NCBI RefSeq assembly: GCF_001613425.1
Contig: NZ_BDCI01000011.1
Coordinates: 152,670 to 216,669, forward strand
Direction: 5' to 3'
Origin: Nocardia vulneris
GTDB taxonomy: Bacteria > Actinomycetota > Actinomycetes > Mycobacteriales > Mycobacteriaceae
DNA length: 64,000 bases
Both the position numbers and the translations under genes were made by a program. Positions 7,925 through 16,460 of this stretch are shown piece after piece. Positions within the stretch are counted from its first letter, which is position 1. Each line of letters starts with the position of its first letter. The notes below the pieces were generated by a model. That model did no database searches. It had not been told where the DNA came from and worked only from the letters and a program-made list of their open reading frames with translations.

Positions 7925-9234
7925 CGGCGGCCCACCTCTCGCGCGCGGACGCCGCGCTCGACCGCGACCGCGGCGAATTGCGCACGGCGGCAACAGCACA
8001 CGCCGCCCTCCTGCGTGCACTCGGCCCGGTGCCGCGGCGGGACGAGATCGACGCCGCGCGCGCGGCCGAGTCCCACCGTGCCGTGCGCACGCTGCGCCGC
8101 CGGTTCCTGCGCGCGCATCTGGGCGCGGTGTACGCCGCGGCGACCGACGATCTGCGTCGCCCGCTGCGGCTGGCCGAACTCGCCGCGGCGGCCGGGGACC
8201 TGTTCCCCGGCCTGCTGCCCGATGCCGAACAGCTCGCCGCCGAAGCCGGTACGCCGCAGGCGGCCAAGGAAGGCTGGGAGATCGACCAGGGCATCTTCTT
8301 CCACGCCGTCTTCGCCGATCCCGTGGCGGGCAACCATCTGCTGGACGCGATGCGGGCTCCGACGGCCCGCGCCCTCGGGCTGCTGGCCGAATACGAGGCG
8401 ACCGGGCTGATCACGCTGCCCGCGGTCGAGTTGCGGCGCATCGGCACCACCGCGACGCTCACCATCACCAACGGCCACTGTCTCAACGCCGAGGACAACC
8501 AGCACGTCGCGGACATGGAGTGCGCGGTCGATCTGGTGCTGCTCGACCCGCGTTCCCGGGTCGGCGTGGTGCGCGGCGGCGTGATGGATCATCCGCGCTA
8601 CCGCGGTCGCCGGGTGTTCAGCGCGGGCATCAATCTGGCGCAGCTGCACGAGGGACGGATCTCATTCGTCGATTTCCTCCTCGGCCGCGAAACCGGTTAT
8701 ATCGCAAAGATTCTGCGCGGGATGACCCGGGACGAGCGGCACTGGCTGTCCGGCCCGGCGACCAAGCCGTGGATCGCCGCGGTCGACTCGTTCGCGATCG
8801 GCGGCGGCGCGCAACTGCTGCTGGTCTTCGACCGGGTGATCGCGGCCGCCGACAGTTTCGTCAGCCTGCCCGCCGCGCAGGAGGGCATCATTCCGGGGGC
8901 GGGCAACCTGCGCCTGGGTCGCGCGACGAACTTCCGGCTCTCGCGCGAGGTGATCCTGTGGGGTCGCAAGATCGCGGCGACCGATCCCGATGCCCGTCTC
9001 GTGCTGGACACGGTGGTCGAGCCCGACGCGATGGACGCCGAAATCGACCGGGCCGCAGCACAACTGGCCGCCCCGGCGGTCGTCGCGAACAAGCATATGC
9101 TGGTCTGCGCCGAGGAACCGCAGGACGTGTTCCGGCGCTACCTGTCGGAATTCGCGCTGCATCAGGCGTTGCGCTGCTACAGCACCGACGTGCTGACGAA
9201 GGTGAGCCGCTTCCACGCCGGGGTGGGCCGATGA
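7921..9234 (+). CDS. dpgC: DpgC: cofactor-independent 3,5-dihydroxyphenylacetyl-CoA 1,2-dioxygenase
   Basis: The protein has 437 residues, almost exactly the length of known DpgC. An all-helical N-terminal part (about 1-190) is followed by a crotonase-fold core with ITNGHCLNAEDNQHV, GVMDHPRYRGRRVFSAGINL, VDSFAIGGGAQLLLVFDRV and PAAQEGIIPGAGNLRLGR. DpgC uses molecular oxygen without metal or flavin to convert dihydroxyphenylacetyl-CoA to 3,5-dihydroxyphenylglyoxylate plus CoA. GTG 7921 overlaps the dpgB stop; the stop overlaps the dpgD ATG (ATGA). No truncation or missing core motif is seen, so the glyoxylate is the expected product of this locus. Confidence 0.95.
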   Translation: MTAAHLSRADAALDRDRGELRTAATAHAALLRALGPVPRRDEIDAARAAESHRAVRTLRRRFLRAHLGAVYAAATDDLRRPLRLAELAAAAGDLFPGLLPDAEQLAAEAGTPQAAKEGWEIDQGIFFHAVFADPVAGNHLLDAMRAPTARALGLLAEYEATGLITLPAVELRRIGTTATLTITNGHCLNAEDNQHVADMECAVDLVLLDPRSRVGVVRGGVMDHPRYRGRRVFSAGINLAQLHEGRISFVDFLLGRETGYIAKILRGMTRDERHWLSGPATKPWIAAVDSFAIGGGAQLLLVFDRVIAAADSFVSLPAAQEGIIPGAGNLRLGRATNFRLSREVILWGRKIAATDPDARLVLDTVVEPDAMDAEIDRAAAQLAAPAVVANKHMLVCAEEPQDVFRRYLSEFALHQALRCYSTDVLTKVSRFHAGVGR

Positions 9235-10043
9235 CGCTGTCCGCCGAGGCGCTGACGACGGTCGACTACCGCAAGCACGGCCACGTCGCCACCGTGGAGC
9301 TCTGCCGGCCCGAGGTGCTCAACGCGATGAACCTGCGGATGCACCACGAGCTCGGGCAGGTCTGGGACGATATCGAGGCCGACCCGGCGATCTGGGTGGT
9401 GGTGCTCGGCGGCAAAGGGGGACGGGCGTTTTCGGTCGGGCAGGATCTGAAGGAGCTGGCCGGCCGGATCGACGCGGGCACGGCGCACTCGTCGTTCGGT
9501 AGTGCGGGCAAGCCGGGATTTCCGCGGCTGACCGAGCGGTTCGCGTTCGCCAAACCGGTGCTCGCCAAGGTGTCCGGCTACGCGCTGGGCGGTGGTTTCG
9601 AGCTCGCGCTCGCCTGCGACCTCATCGTCGCCGCCGACGACGCCGAATTCGGGCTTCCCGAAGCGAAACTCGGGCTGATCCCGGGGGCGGGCGGGGTGTT
9701 CCGGCTGCCGCGGCAGGCGCCGTACCGGGTGGCGCTGGGGTATCTGCTGACCGGACGGCGGTTGTCCGCCGCACGGGCCGCCGAACTCGGCCTGGTCAAC
9801 GAGGTGGTTCCGGCCGCCGAACTCGACGCCTGCGTCGATCGCTGGGTCGCCGACCTGCTGGCCTGTGCGCCGCTGTCGGTGCGCGCGATCAAACAGGCCG
9901 CCGCGGCCGGGGCGGCCAAGCCGCTGCCGGACGCATTCGTGGCCGATTACCCGTGGGAAACCCTGCGGGCGAACTCGGCCGACGCACAGGAAGGACCCCG
10001 GGCCTTCGTGGCGAAACGCGCCCCGAACTGGACCGGGCAATGA
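9231..10043 (+). CDS. dpgD: DpgD: enoyl-CoA hydratase-family partner of DpgA
   Basis: A 270-residue canonical crotonase. The oxyanion-hole segments GRAFSVGQDLKEL and GYALGGGFELALACDL and the acid/base segment FGLPEAKLGLIPGAGG are intact, and a C-terminal ENSADAQEG-like segment (RANSADAQEGPRAF) is typical. In glycopeptide clusters DpgD assists DpgA/DpgB in removing water and forming the aromatic ring. ATG 9231 overlaps the dpgC stop. The gene ends ten bases before the ThDP enzyme gene, with which it is certainly co-transcribed. By itself the sequence would read as a generic enoyl-CoA hydratase; the neighbourhood fixes the name. Confidence 0.9.
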   Translation: MTLSAEALTTVDYRKHGHVATVELCRPEVLNAMNLRMHHELGQVWDDIEADPAIWVVVLGGKGGRAFSVGQDLKELAGRIDAGTAHSSFGSAGKPGFPRLTERFAFAKPVLAKVSGYALGGGFELALACDLIVAADDAEFGLPEAKLGLIPGAGGVFRLPRQAPYRVALGYLLTGRRLSAARAAELGLVNEVVPAAELDACVDRWVADLLACAPLSVRAIKQAAAAGAAKPLPDAFVADYPWETLRANSADAQEGPRAFVAKRAPNWTGQ

Positions 10044-10053
10044 AGGAATGACA

Positions 10054-11871
10054 ATGGATTCACCTGGTAAGAAGCTGGGCCGCGACATCATCTTCGACTA
10101 TCTGCGCGACGCGGGGATCGAATACGCCTTCGGCGTGCCGGGCACCCACGAGATCCCGCTGATCGATGGCACCACCATCCCGGAGAACGGGGTGTCCTAC
10201 ATTCCGTGCCTGCACGAGAACATCGCGCTCGGCGCCGCCATGGGCTACGCCAGGATGTCGGGGCGGCCGGGCGCGGCGATCGTGCACGTCACGCCGGGCA
10301 CCGCCAATATCATCGGAAACCTGTTCAACGCTTACCGTTCCAACATTCCGCTGATCGTGTTCTGCGGCCAGCAGCACAGCGATCTGCTGGTGCAGGAGCC
10401 GATTCTGGCCTCGGACCTGGTGCGGACGGCGGGCCAGTACACCAAGTGGGCCCACGAGATCCGCAACGTCGACGAGATCCCGATCGTCATGCAACGTGCG
10501 TTCAAAGAGGTGCTGGTGCCGCCGTTCCAGCCGGTGTTCATCTCGATACCGTGGAACTTCCTGATCGAGGCGCCCGCGCTGCAGGAGACGGGGCGGGCCA
10601 CCCGGATCGCGCACGCGGTGATCGGTGATCCCGCCGGCGTCGCGGCGGCTGCGGAAACCCTTGCCCGCGCGCGGAATCCGGTGCTGCTGGTGGGGGATGG
10701 CGTCGGCGAGGCGGCGGCCTGGCCGGAGATCGAGGAGCTGGCGACGCTGCTCGGCGCGGCGGTCTATTCGACGAATCAATCGAGCAGGCTGAACTATCCG
10801 AACGATCTGCCGCACTGGCAGGGCGAGCTGCTGCCCACCCAGGAGGGTGTGCACATGCAGCTGGGCGACTTCGACACGGTCTTCCAGATCGGGGTGAACA
10901 CCCAGGCGCAGATCCTCGTCTTCCGCTGGGAGAACGGGCCGATCATTCCGGCGCACCTCACCCAGGTGACGCTGCACAACGACGCGTGGGAGATCGGCAA
11001 GAACTACTACTCGGAGGTCGGGGTCCTCGGCGACATCGCGATGACATTGCCGCGGATCATCGACGGCATCGCCACCCACCCGGACTTCGACTGGTCCGCG
11101 GCGGAGGCGAGAAACTTTCGGGTGCAACAGCTTTCCGCCGGACGCGACGAGGGGTTCGCGGCCCTGACCGATCTCTTCGCCCACGCCGACGTGGACGCGC
11201 GGATTCCCGACATCCAGGTGCCGATGGCCATCGCCGAGGTGCAGGAGAAGCTCAGCAAGCCGATCACCGTGATCAACGAGGCGTTCTCGATCCTGGCCGC
11301 GGTGCAGAAGACGATCCGGTACGACGTGCCCGACGCCTACTTCTGCACCACGGGCGGTTCCCTGGGCTTCTCCTTGCCTGCGTCGCTGGGTATTTCGCTC
11401 GCGCTGGGTAGGGAGCGGCTGGTCGTGAACATCGTCGGCGACGGGTCCGCGCTGTTCCACACCAATGCCTGGTGGACCACGCGCAAGTTCGACCTGCCGG
11501 TGCTGTACCTGGTGCTGAACAACCACGAGTACAAGACGCTGATGACGGGCGTCGGCGCGATCGAGCAGATCTACGGCTGGGAGCCCGCCAACGAACCCTG
11601 GTATCTGCGGCTGGGGCAGCCCAACCAGGACTTCGCGGCGATCGCGGCGACCTTCGATATCGACGGCGAGGTCGTCACCGAGGGGTGCAAGCTGCGTGAC
11701 GCCATCGAGCGCGGGTTCAAGGTGATCGAGGGCGGTGCGCCCTACGTGATCGACATCCGCGTCGATCCCGCGTCCGGACCGCCCGCACCCACGGTGGACA
11801 TGTTCATGGCCGAGAAGCCGGGCGTGGACGCCGAATTGGTGCAACGCCTGCAGGCGCTCGGCCCGCCCTGA
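10054..11871 (+). CDS. ThDP-dependent decarboxylase, benzoylformate-decarboxylase-like
   Basis: A 605-residue three-domain ThDP enzyme. The N-terminal domain has GVPGTHEIP, the cofactor-activating Glu in CLHENIALGAAMGYAR (residue 55), and IVHVTPGTAN with His78 at the position of the benzoylformate decarboxylase catalytic His70; Ser26 of that enzyme is replaced by Thr. The ThDP-binding motif runs from VGDGSALFH (GDG at 462-464) to LNN (489-490). An AAGGA site sits six bases before ATG 10054. It is the last gene of the dpg run, ten bases after dpgD. The expected dpgC product is an arylglyoxylate, exactly the substrate class of such enzymes, so decarboxylation to 3,5-dihydroxybenzaldehyde is the likely role (inference). 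Acyloin formation is an alternative. Confidence 0.85.
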   Translation: MDSPGKKLGRDIIFDYLRDAGIEYAFGVPGTHEIPLIDGTTIPENGVSYIPCLHENIALGAAMGYARMSGRPGAAIVHVTPGTANIIGNLFNAYRSNIPLIVFCGQQHSDLLVQEPILASDLVRTAGQYTKWAHEIRNVDEIPIVMQRAFKEVLVPPFQPVFISIPWNFLIEAPALQETGRATRIAHAVIGDPAGVAAAAETLARARNPVLLVGDGVGEAAAWPEIEELATLLGAAVYSTNQSSRLNYPNDLPHWQGELLPTQEGVHMQLGDFDTVFQIGVNTQAQILVFRWENGPIIPAHLTQVTLHNDAWEIGKNYYSEVGVLGDIAMTLPRIIDGIATHPDFDWSAAEARNFRVQQLSAGRDEGFAALTDLFAHADVDARIPDIQVPMAIAEVQEKLSKPITVINEAFSILAAVQKTIRYDVPDAYFCTTGGSLGFSLPASLGISLALGRERLVVNIVGDGSALFHTNAWWTTRKFDLPVLYLVLNNHEYKTLMTGVGAIEQIYGWEPANEPWYLRLGQPNQDFAAIAATFDIDGEVVTEGCKLRDAIERGFKVIEGGAPYVIDIRVDPASGPPAPTVDMFMAEKPGVDAELVQRLQALGPP

Positions 11872-11887
11872 TCCGGCTCGCAACACC

Positions 11888-11911
11888 GTGGGGCGGCGGC
11901 CGCCGCCCCAC
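11888..11911 (+). terminator. G+C-rich 24-bp perfect palindrome between ThDP gene and peroxidase gene
   Basis: GTGGGGCGGCGG is followed immediately by its exact complement CCGCCGCCCCAC. As RNA it would form a very stable hairpin with a small loop, 16 bases after the ThDP stop and 26 bases before the next ATG. It could end the dpg transcript or reduce read-through into the peroxidase-b561-carrier genes; there is no U-run. Confidence 0.55.
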
Positions 11912-11936
11912 GCAGTGCACGAAAGAGGGGGAACTC

Positions 11937-13007
11937 ATGACCGACGAAAGTTCGGGCTTGTCGTTGAACCGGCGCACGGTACTGGGCGGCGCGGTGCTCG
12001 CCGCCGTCGGCGCCGCGGGCATCGGTGGCTTCCTGTTCAGTGAAAACATCATCGGCCCTTGGCGTTTGACGGCCCGGCGGGTCGCCGACCGGCTGCAGGA
12101 GGCGGCGGGCGGGAACTTTTCCGGCCGCCGCCGCAACCACGCCAAAGGGATTGCCGTGGCAGGGTATTTCGAGAGCAACGGCAACGGCGTCGAAGTGTGC
12201 AAGGCGTCGGTGTTCCGCGCCGGCCGGTATCGCCTCGACGGCCGTTTCTCCCTGGCCGGCGGAAATCCGCACGTGCCCGACGATCTCGCTACGCCGCGCG
12301 GGCTCGGCCTGCGGCTGTTCCTGCCCGACGGCGAGCAGTGGCGGCTGGCCCTGGTGAACGTCCCGGTGTTTCTCGACGCGACGCCGGACGATTTCTACAC
12401 GCGGACACTCGCTTTCGCACCCGATCCGGCGACCGGCAAGCCCGACCCGGCGCGGATGCGGCAGCACCTGGCCACCCATCCGAAAACCGCGGCCGCCTTG
12501 GCGCTCATCGAGCAGGGGCCGCACGCCCCGAGCTTCGCCAGTTCGACCTACTACGGCCTCAACGCTTTCGAGTGCACCGACGCCGCGGGCCGGGCAGTGC
12601 CCGTGCGCTGGCAACTCGAACCGGAGGCGAACCCGGTGCCGCCGCAGCGGCCGGGCGCGGACCAGCTGTTCGACGCGCTCGTCGCCGAGCTGCGGCGCGG
12701 TCCGCTGCGCTGGAAACTGCGCCTGGTCATCGGGATTCGCGGCCAGGACGCCACCGACGACGCGACGAAACCGTGGCCCGCCGATCGGCGCGCCGTGGAG
12801 GTCGGCACGTTGGTGCTCGACGCGGTGCACACCGAAGCCGCCGACAATGTGCAGGACGTCAATTTCGATCCGCTCGTGCTACCCGACGGCATCGCGGCCT
12901 CCGACGATCCGCTGCTGCCCGCTCGGTCGGCCGTCTACGCCGAGTCGTTCCGGCGGCGGGCGGGCGAGCCGCGGGCCGCGGGTGCGATCCAGGTGGTGCA
13001 GGCGTGA
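11937..13007 (+). CDS. Tat-exported catalase-related (SrpA-like) heme peroxidase
   Basis: The 356-residue protein starts with a twin-arginine signal (SLNRRTVLGG, then a hydrophobic stretch to about residue 42). The rest is a minimal catalase fold: RRRNHAKGIAVAGYFE contains the distal His, DLATPRGLGLRLFLPDG and LALVNVPVFLDATPDDF match the core of catalases, and SSTYYGLNAFECTD carries the likely proximal Tyr region. Short catalase-like proteins of this type usually act as peroxidases with organic substrates. GAGGGGG lies six bases before ATG. Its stop overlaps the start of a cytochrome b561 gene, a recurrent pairing that suggests electron exchange with the membrane. A link with oxidation of the dpg product is inference. 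Confidence 0.85.
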   Translation: MTDESSGLSLNRRTVLGGAVLAAVGAAGIGGFLFSENIIGPWRLTARRVADRLQEAAGGNFSGRRRNHAKGIAVAGYFESNGNGVEVCKASVFRAGRYRLDGRFSLAGGNPHVPDDLATPRGLGLRLFLPDGEQWRLALVNVPVFLDATPDDFYTRTLAFAPDPATGKPDPARMRQHLATHPKTAAALALIEQGPHAPSFASSTYYGLNAFECTDAAGRAVPVRWQLEPEANPVPPQRPGADQLFDALVAELRRGPLRWKLRLVIGIRGQDATDDATKPWPADRRAVEVGTLVLDAVHTEAADNVQDVNFDPLVLPDGIAASDDPLLPARSAVYAESFRRRAGEPRAAGAIQVVQA

Positions 13008-13567
13008 TGACCGCACTCGGCGAAACCCGCACCGAGCAGCCCGCCCGCTTCGGGGTCACGGCGCGAATCCTGCACTGGCTGATGGCGATCCTGATCGTCG
13101 CGATGATTTTCGTCGGTGGCGCGCTGGTCGGCTCGCTCGGCCACTACCGGCTGCTACTGGAGGTGCACAAATCCCTCGGGTTCGCGATCCTGGTGCTCGC
13201 CGTACTGCGCATCGGAAATCGGCTGTGGCACCGGCCGCCCCCGCCGCCGCTCGGCCTCAGCAAGCCCGAGCGGCTGGTCGCCACCGGCTCCGAAATCCTC
13301 ATGTACGCACTGTTCCTGGCCCAGCCGATCATCGGCTGGGCGCTGGTTTCGGCCTCGGGGATCCCGATCCGGGTCTTCGGCGGGCTGCGCGTCCCGGCGA
13401 TCGCGCCCACCGACGCCGGGCTGTACGCGACGCTGCGCACGGTGCACGGCATCCTGGCCTACTTGCTGCTCGCGGCCTTCACCGCGCATATCTGCGCGGT
13501 GCTGTTCCATGCGTTGCTGTTGCGGGACAAGCTGCTTCGGCGCATGACCTTCGGCTCGCGCCGTTAG
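13007..13567 (+). CDS. cytochrome b561 family diheme membrane protein
   Basis: A 186-residue protein with four predicted membrane helices and histidines at the expected positions: ARILHWLMAI (helix 1), LLEVHKSLGF (helix 2), RTVHGILAYLL and FTAHICAVLFHALLLRD (helix 4). The b561 family passes electrons between the quinone pool and periplasmic partners. ATG 13007 overlaps the peroxidase stop (TGATG), so the two are translationally coupled and probably form an exported heme redox pair. It ends ten bases before the MFS gene. Confidence 0.9.
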   Translation: MTALGETRTEQPARFGVTARILHWLMAILIVAMIFVGGALVGSLGHYRLLLEVHKSLGFAILVLAVLRIGNRLWHRPPPPPLGLSKPERLVATGSEILMYALFLAQPIIGWALVSASGIPIRVFGGLRVPAIAPTDAGLYATLRTVHGILAYLLLAAFTAHICAVLFHALLLRDKLLRRMTFGSRR

Positions 13568-13577
13568 GGCCTGTGTC

Positions 13578-14762
13578 ATGAAACCCGCCGCGGTCGAGCG
13601 CGACCGCACCGCAGGCCTGCCGACCGCGGGACTGCTGATCGGCATCGTGCTGATCGGCGCGAACCTGCGGGCCGCGCTCACCGGCGTCGGCGCGCTGCTG
13701 CCCACCATCGAACGCGAGACGGGGCTGTCCAGTACGGGCAGCGGGGTGCTCGGCGCGTTGCCGTTGCTGATCTTCGCCGCCGTCGCACCCCTGGTCGCCC
13801 GGATCGCGGGCCGCGGATCCGCACGGGTGCTGCTGGTCGCCCTGCTCGGGCTCGTCGCGGGTGTGCTGCTGCGTTCGGCCGCCGGCCTGTGGTGCCTGTT
13901 CGCGGGCACCGCGATCCTGGCCGTGGCCATTACCTTCGGCAACGTGCTGTTGCCGGCGGTGCTGCGTGCGACCCTGCCCGAGCGCCGGATCGGCTGGGCG
14001 ACAGGCGCTTACGTGACCGCGATGACCTTGGCCGCGGCGGTGTCGTCAGGGGTGTCGGTGCCGCTGTCGGAGCACTTGCCCGGCGGCTGGCGCAGCGCGC
14101 TGGCATGCTGGGCGGTGCTCGCGGTCGCCGCGCTGCTGGTCTGGTCGGGGCAGCAGCGACGACACGTGCGGGCACCGGCCGCCACGGCGCCCGCGGGCAT
14201 GCCGTGGCGGTCCGGCCTCGCCTGGCAGGTCAGCGTGTTCATGGGCCTGCAGTCGCTGGGCTTCTACGCGATCATCGCCTGGCTGCCGAGCATCGTGCAC
14301 GACAACGGCATGTCGGAGCGGGCGGCGGGCTTGCTGCTGTTCGCCTTTCAGCTGCTCGGCCTGCTCGCGGTCAACCTGCTGCCGTGGCTCGAACGGTGGC
14401 TCGGCGACCAGCGGCTGCTCGCCGCGGGCGCCTCCGCGCTCAACGCGATCGGTTTCCTGCTGCTCGCGCTCGCGCCGCGCTCGGCGCTGGTCTCGGTGCT
14501 GCTGATCGGTCTCGGCGCGGGCGTATGCCTGGTGCTGGCCATGACCTTCCAGAGCAGGCGGGCCCGCGACGCCGCGCAGGCGGCCGCCCTCGCCGGGATG
14601 GCACAGACGGTCGGCTTCGCGGTCGCCGCGGTCGGCCCGTTGCTGCTCGGTTTGCTGCACACGCTGACCGCGGGCTGGGCGCTCGCGCTGCTCACACTGA
14701 CCGCCGCGACGCTGGCACAGGCAGTGGTCGGTTGGGGTGCGGGACGTGACGTGCGGCTGTGA
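13578..14762 (+). CDS. MFS transporter, CynX/NimT-like
   Basis: The 394-residue protein shows about twelve hydrophobic segments and the CynX-type opening (LIGIVLIGANLRAALTGVGA) followed by LLPTIERETGLSSTGSGVLG, typical of the cyanate/nitroimidazole transporter branch of the major facilitator superfamily. Ligands of this branch are small organic molecules or anions. It follows the b561 gene by ten bases and is probably in the same transcript, making export of a small phenolic or uptake of an acid possible. No ribosome site stands out before ATG 13578. Confidence 0.87.
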   Translation: MKPAAVERDRTAGLPTAGLLIGIVLIGANLRAALTGVGALLPTIERETGLSSTGSGVLGALPLLIFAAVAPLVARIAGRGSARVLLVALLGLVAGVLLRSAAGLWCLFAGTAILAVAITFGNVLLPAVLRATLPERRIGWATGAYVTAMTLAAAVSSGVSVPLSEHLPGGWRSALACWAVLAVAALLVWSGQQRRHVRAPAATAPAGMPWRSGLAWQVSVFMGLQSLGFYAIIAWLPSIVHDNGMSERAAGLLLFAFQLLGLLAVNLLPWLERWLGDQRLLAAGASALNAIGFLLLALAPRSALVSVLLIGLGAGVCLVLAMTFQSRRARDAAQAAALAGMAQTVGFAVAAVGPLLLGLLHTLTAGWALALLTLTAATLAQAVVGWGAGRDVRL

Positions 14763-14854
14763 CCATCAGCCCGCGACCGCGGCCCGCTGAGCGGACCGTG
14801 CCGGTATGCCCGCGACGGCTCGCCCCGATATCCGGAGTGGAGAGGAGGGCACCC

Positions 14855-15460
14855 ATGACTCGCTATTGGCCCATGACCCGCGAAACGCTCACGATCGGTT
14901 CACCGTTCGGCCCACGGGACGGCGGATTCCATTCCGGTCAGGACTTCCCGGCGCCCGACGGGACGCCGATCCACGCCTGTGCCGGCGGCACGGTGCTCCA
15001 CCTCGGGGCCGCCGCGGGCTACGGACAGTGGATCGTCATCGACCATCCCGCCGCGGAAGGCGGCGGTGTCACCGAATACGGGCATATGTGGGATGCCCGC
15101 GCGACCGGGCTGTCGGTCGGGGACCGGGTCGAGGCGGGGCAACTGATCGGATACGTCGGCAGCAACGGCCAATCCAGCGGTCCGCACCTGCATCTCAGCG
15201 TGATGCCGTACGGCTACGATCCGGGCGCCAAGATCGATCCGCTCGACTGGCTCGCCGCCGCGCGCTTCCTGGGCGGGTTCTTGTCCTGGCTCAGTGACCA
15301 GGAGCAGCGGGAGTTGCTCGACCGGACCCGGGAGGTCTGGACCCAGTTGTTAGGGCCCGCCGGGAAGGGCTGGCCGCAGCTCGGGCGGCACGCGAACGGC
15401 GCGAATCGCACCGTGGTGGACGCGCTCGCCGCGATACAGCCCGCGAAACACCCGGGTTGA
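14855..15460 (+). CDS. M23-family metallopeptidase, phage-lysin-like, no signal peptide
   Basis: The 201-residue protein has an M23 (LytM) domain: GSPFGPRDGGFHSGQDFPAPDG holds the first zinc His and Asp (HSGQD), and SGPHLHLSVMPYG holds the HLH pair. The C-terminal 50 residues (after about 150) end in GWPQLGRHANGANRTVVDAL, a segment I associate with endolysins of actinobacterial phages (recollection, not searched). The start at ATG 14855 is fixed by a strong AGGAGGG six bases upstream and gives a protein without signal peptide or membrane anchor, which is unusual for a housekeeping cell-wall endopeptidase but normal for a holin-dependent lysin. No other phage genes are nearby. Confidence 0.8.
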   Translation: MTRYWPMTRETLTIGSPFGPRDGGFHSGQDFPAPDGTPIHACAGGTVLHLGAAAGYGQWIVIDHPAAEGGGVTEYGHMWDARATGLSVGDRVEAGQLIGYVGSNGQSSGPHLHLSVMPYGYDPGAKIDPLDWLAAARFLGGFLSWLSDQEQRELLDRTREVWTQLLGPAGKGWPQLGRHANGANRTVVDALAAIQPAKHPG

Positions 15461-15491
15461 CCGCGCTGCCCGCGGCGGGCATGGTGAGCCG

Positions 15492-16457
15492 ATGGGCAGT
15501 GCAGAGGTCCGCGCGGGGATCGCGCTGACCAACCTCGACAAGCCGCTGTTCGACGGCGCCGAGGCGACCAAGCGCGATCTGGTCGACTATCTGGCGGCGG
15601 TCGGCGAGCGCATGGTGCGCCAGCTGCGCGACCGGCCGCTGTCGGTGATCCGGGTGCGGCCGGGGCAAGAGCCGTTCATGCAGAAGAACCTGCCCAAGTA
15701 CACCCCGGAGTGGATGCACCGGGTGACGATGTGGGCCGAGAGTTCCCGTCGTGAAGTCACTTACGCGCTGGCCGACGAGGTCCGCACGCTGGTGTGGTTC
15801 GGCAACCAGCGGGCGATCGAATACCACACCACGTTGCTGCGCGCCGACCACGGCAAGGGCCCGACGCACCTCGTGCTCGATATCGATCCGGCGCCCGAGC
15901 AGCCGTTCGGGCAGGCAGTGCGTGCCGCGCAGCTGATCCGCACGGCGCTCGGCAACGACGGGCTCGACGGCGCGGTGAAAACCAGTGGCGCCAAAGGGGT
16001 GCACGTCTTCGTCCCGCTGGTGCCGGGGCTCGCCATCGACGATGTCGCGGCCGCGACCCGGGCGATCGCCGCCCGTGCGGAGCGGATCGATCCGGAACTG
16101 GCTACCACCGCGTTCATTCGAGAGGACCGGGGCGGTCGCGTGTTCCTCGACTCCACCCGGGCGGGCGGCGCGACCGTCGTCGCCGCCTACAGTCCGCGCA
16201 TCCGGCCGGGCACGACGGTGTCGTTTCCGGTGGCATGGTCGGATCTCGAGCAGGTCACCCCGCGCGATTTCACCGTGCGCAACGCGGTGGCGCAGCTCGG
16301 TGACCGCGACCCGTGGGCCACGGAAATGCCCGCGCCACAAACCCTGCCCGCCGACCTCGTCGCCGAAGGCCACACCATCCCCGTCGCCCGCGTACAGGCC
16401 ATGCACGAGGGCAAACGCCGAGCCCGCGCCCGCCGCACAAATTCCACCCCGGACTGA
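15492..16457 (+). CDS. stand-alone LigD-type polymerase/primase domain (NHEJ PolDom-like)
   Basis: A 321-residue archaeo-eukaryotic primase-fold polymerase as found in bacterial LigD. The metal-binding Asp pair is in HLVLDIDPAPEQP, a nucleotide-contact segment is KTSGAKGVHVFVPL, and the third acidic residue is in GRVFLDSTR. The early part has QKNLPKYTPEWM, typical of the family. There is no ligase or nuclease domain and no ku gene in the window, so this is the separate Pol form that mycobacteria and relatives carry besides LigD. Such proteins add ribonucleotides and fill gaps at double-strand breaks. The C-terminus is basic (HEGKRRARARR). It converges on the DUF2247 gene with only three bases between stops. 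Confidence 0.9.
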   Translation: MGSAEVRAGIALTNLDKPLFDGAEATKRDLVDYLAAVGERMVRQLRDRPLSVIRVRPGQEPFMQKNLPKYTPEWMHRVTMWAESSRREVTYALADEVRTLVWFGNQRAIEYHTTLLRADHGKGPTHLVLDIDPAPEQPFGQAVRAAQLIRTALGNDGLDGAVKTSGAKGVHVFVPLVPGLAIDDVAAATRAIAARAERIDPELATTAFIREDRGGRVFLDSTRAGGATVVAAYSPRIRPGTTVSFPVAWSDLEQVTPRDFTVRNAVAQLGDRDPWATEMPAPQTLPADLVAEGHTIPVARVQAMHEGKRRARARRTNSTPD

Positions 16458-16460
16458 GTG

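Noticed and set aside
10060..11886. 608-codon open frame on the minus strand over the ThDP enzyme gene
   Set aside because: It is an antisense shadow caused by high third-position G+C; its Arg/His/Asp-rich composition has no domain pattern, whereas the plus-strand frame has complete ThDP motifs.
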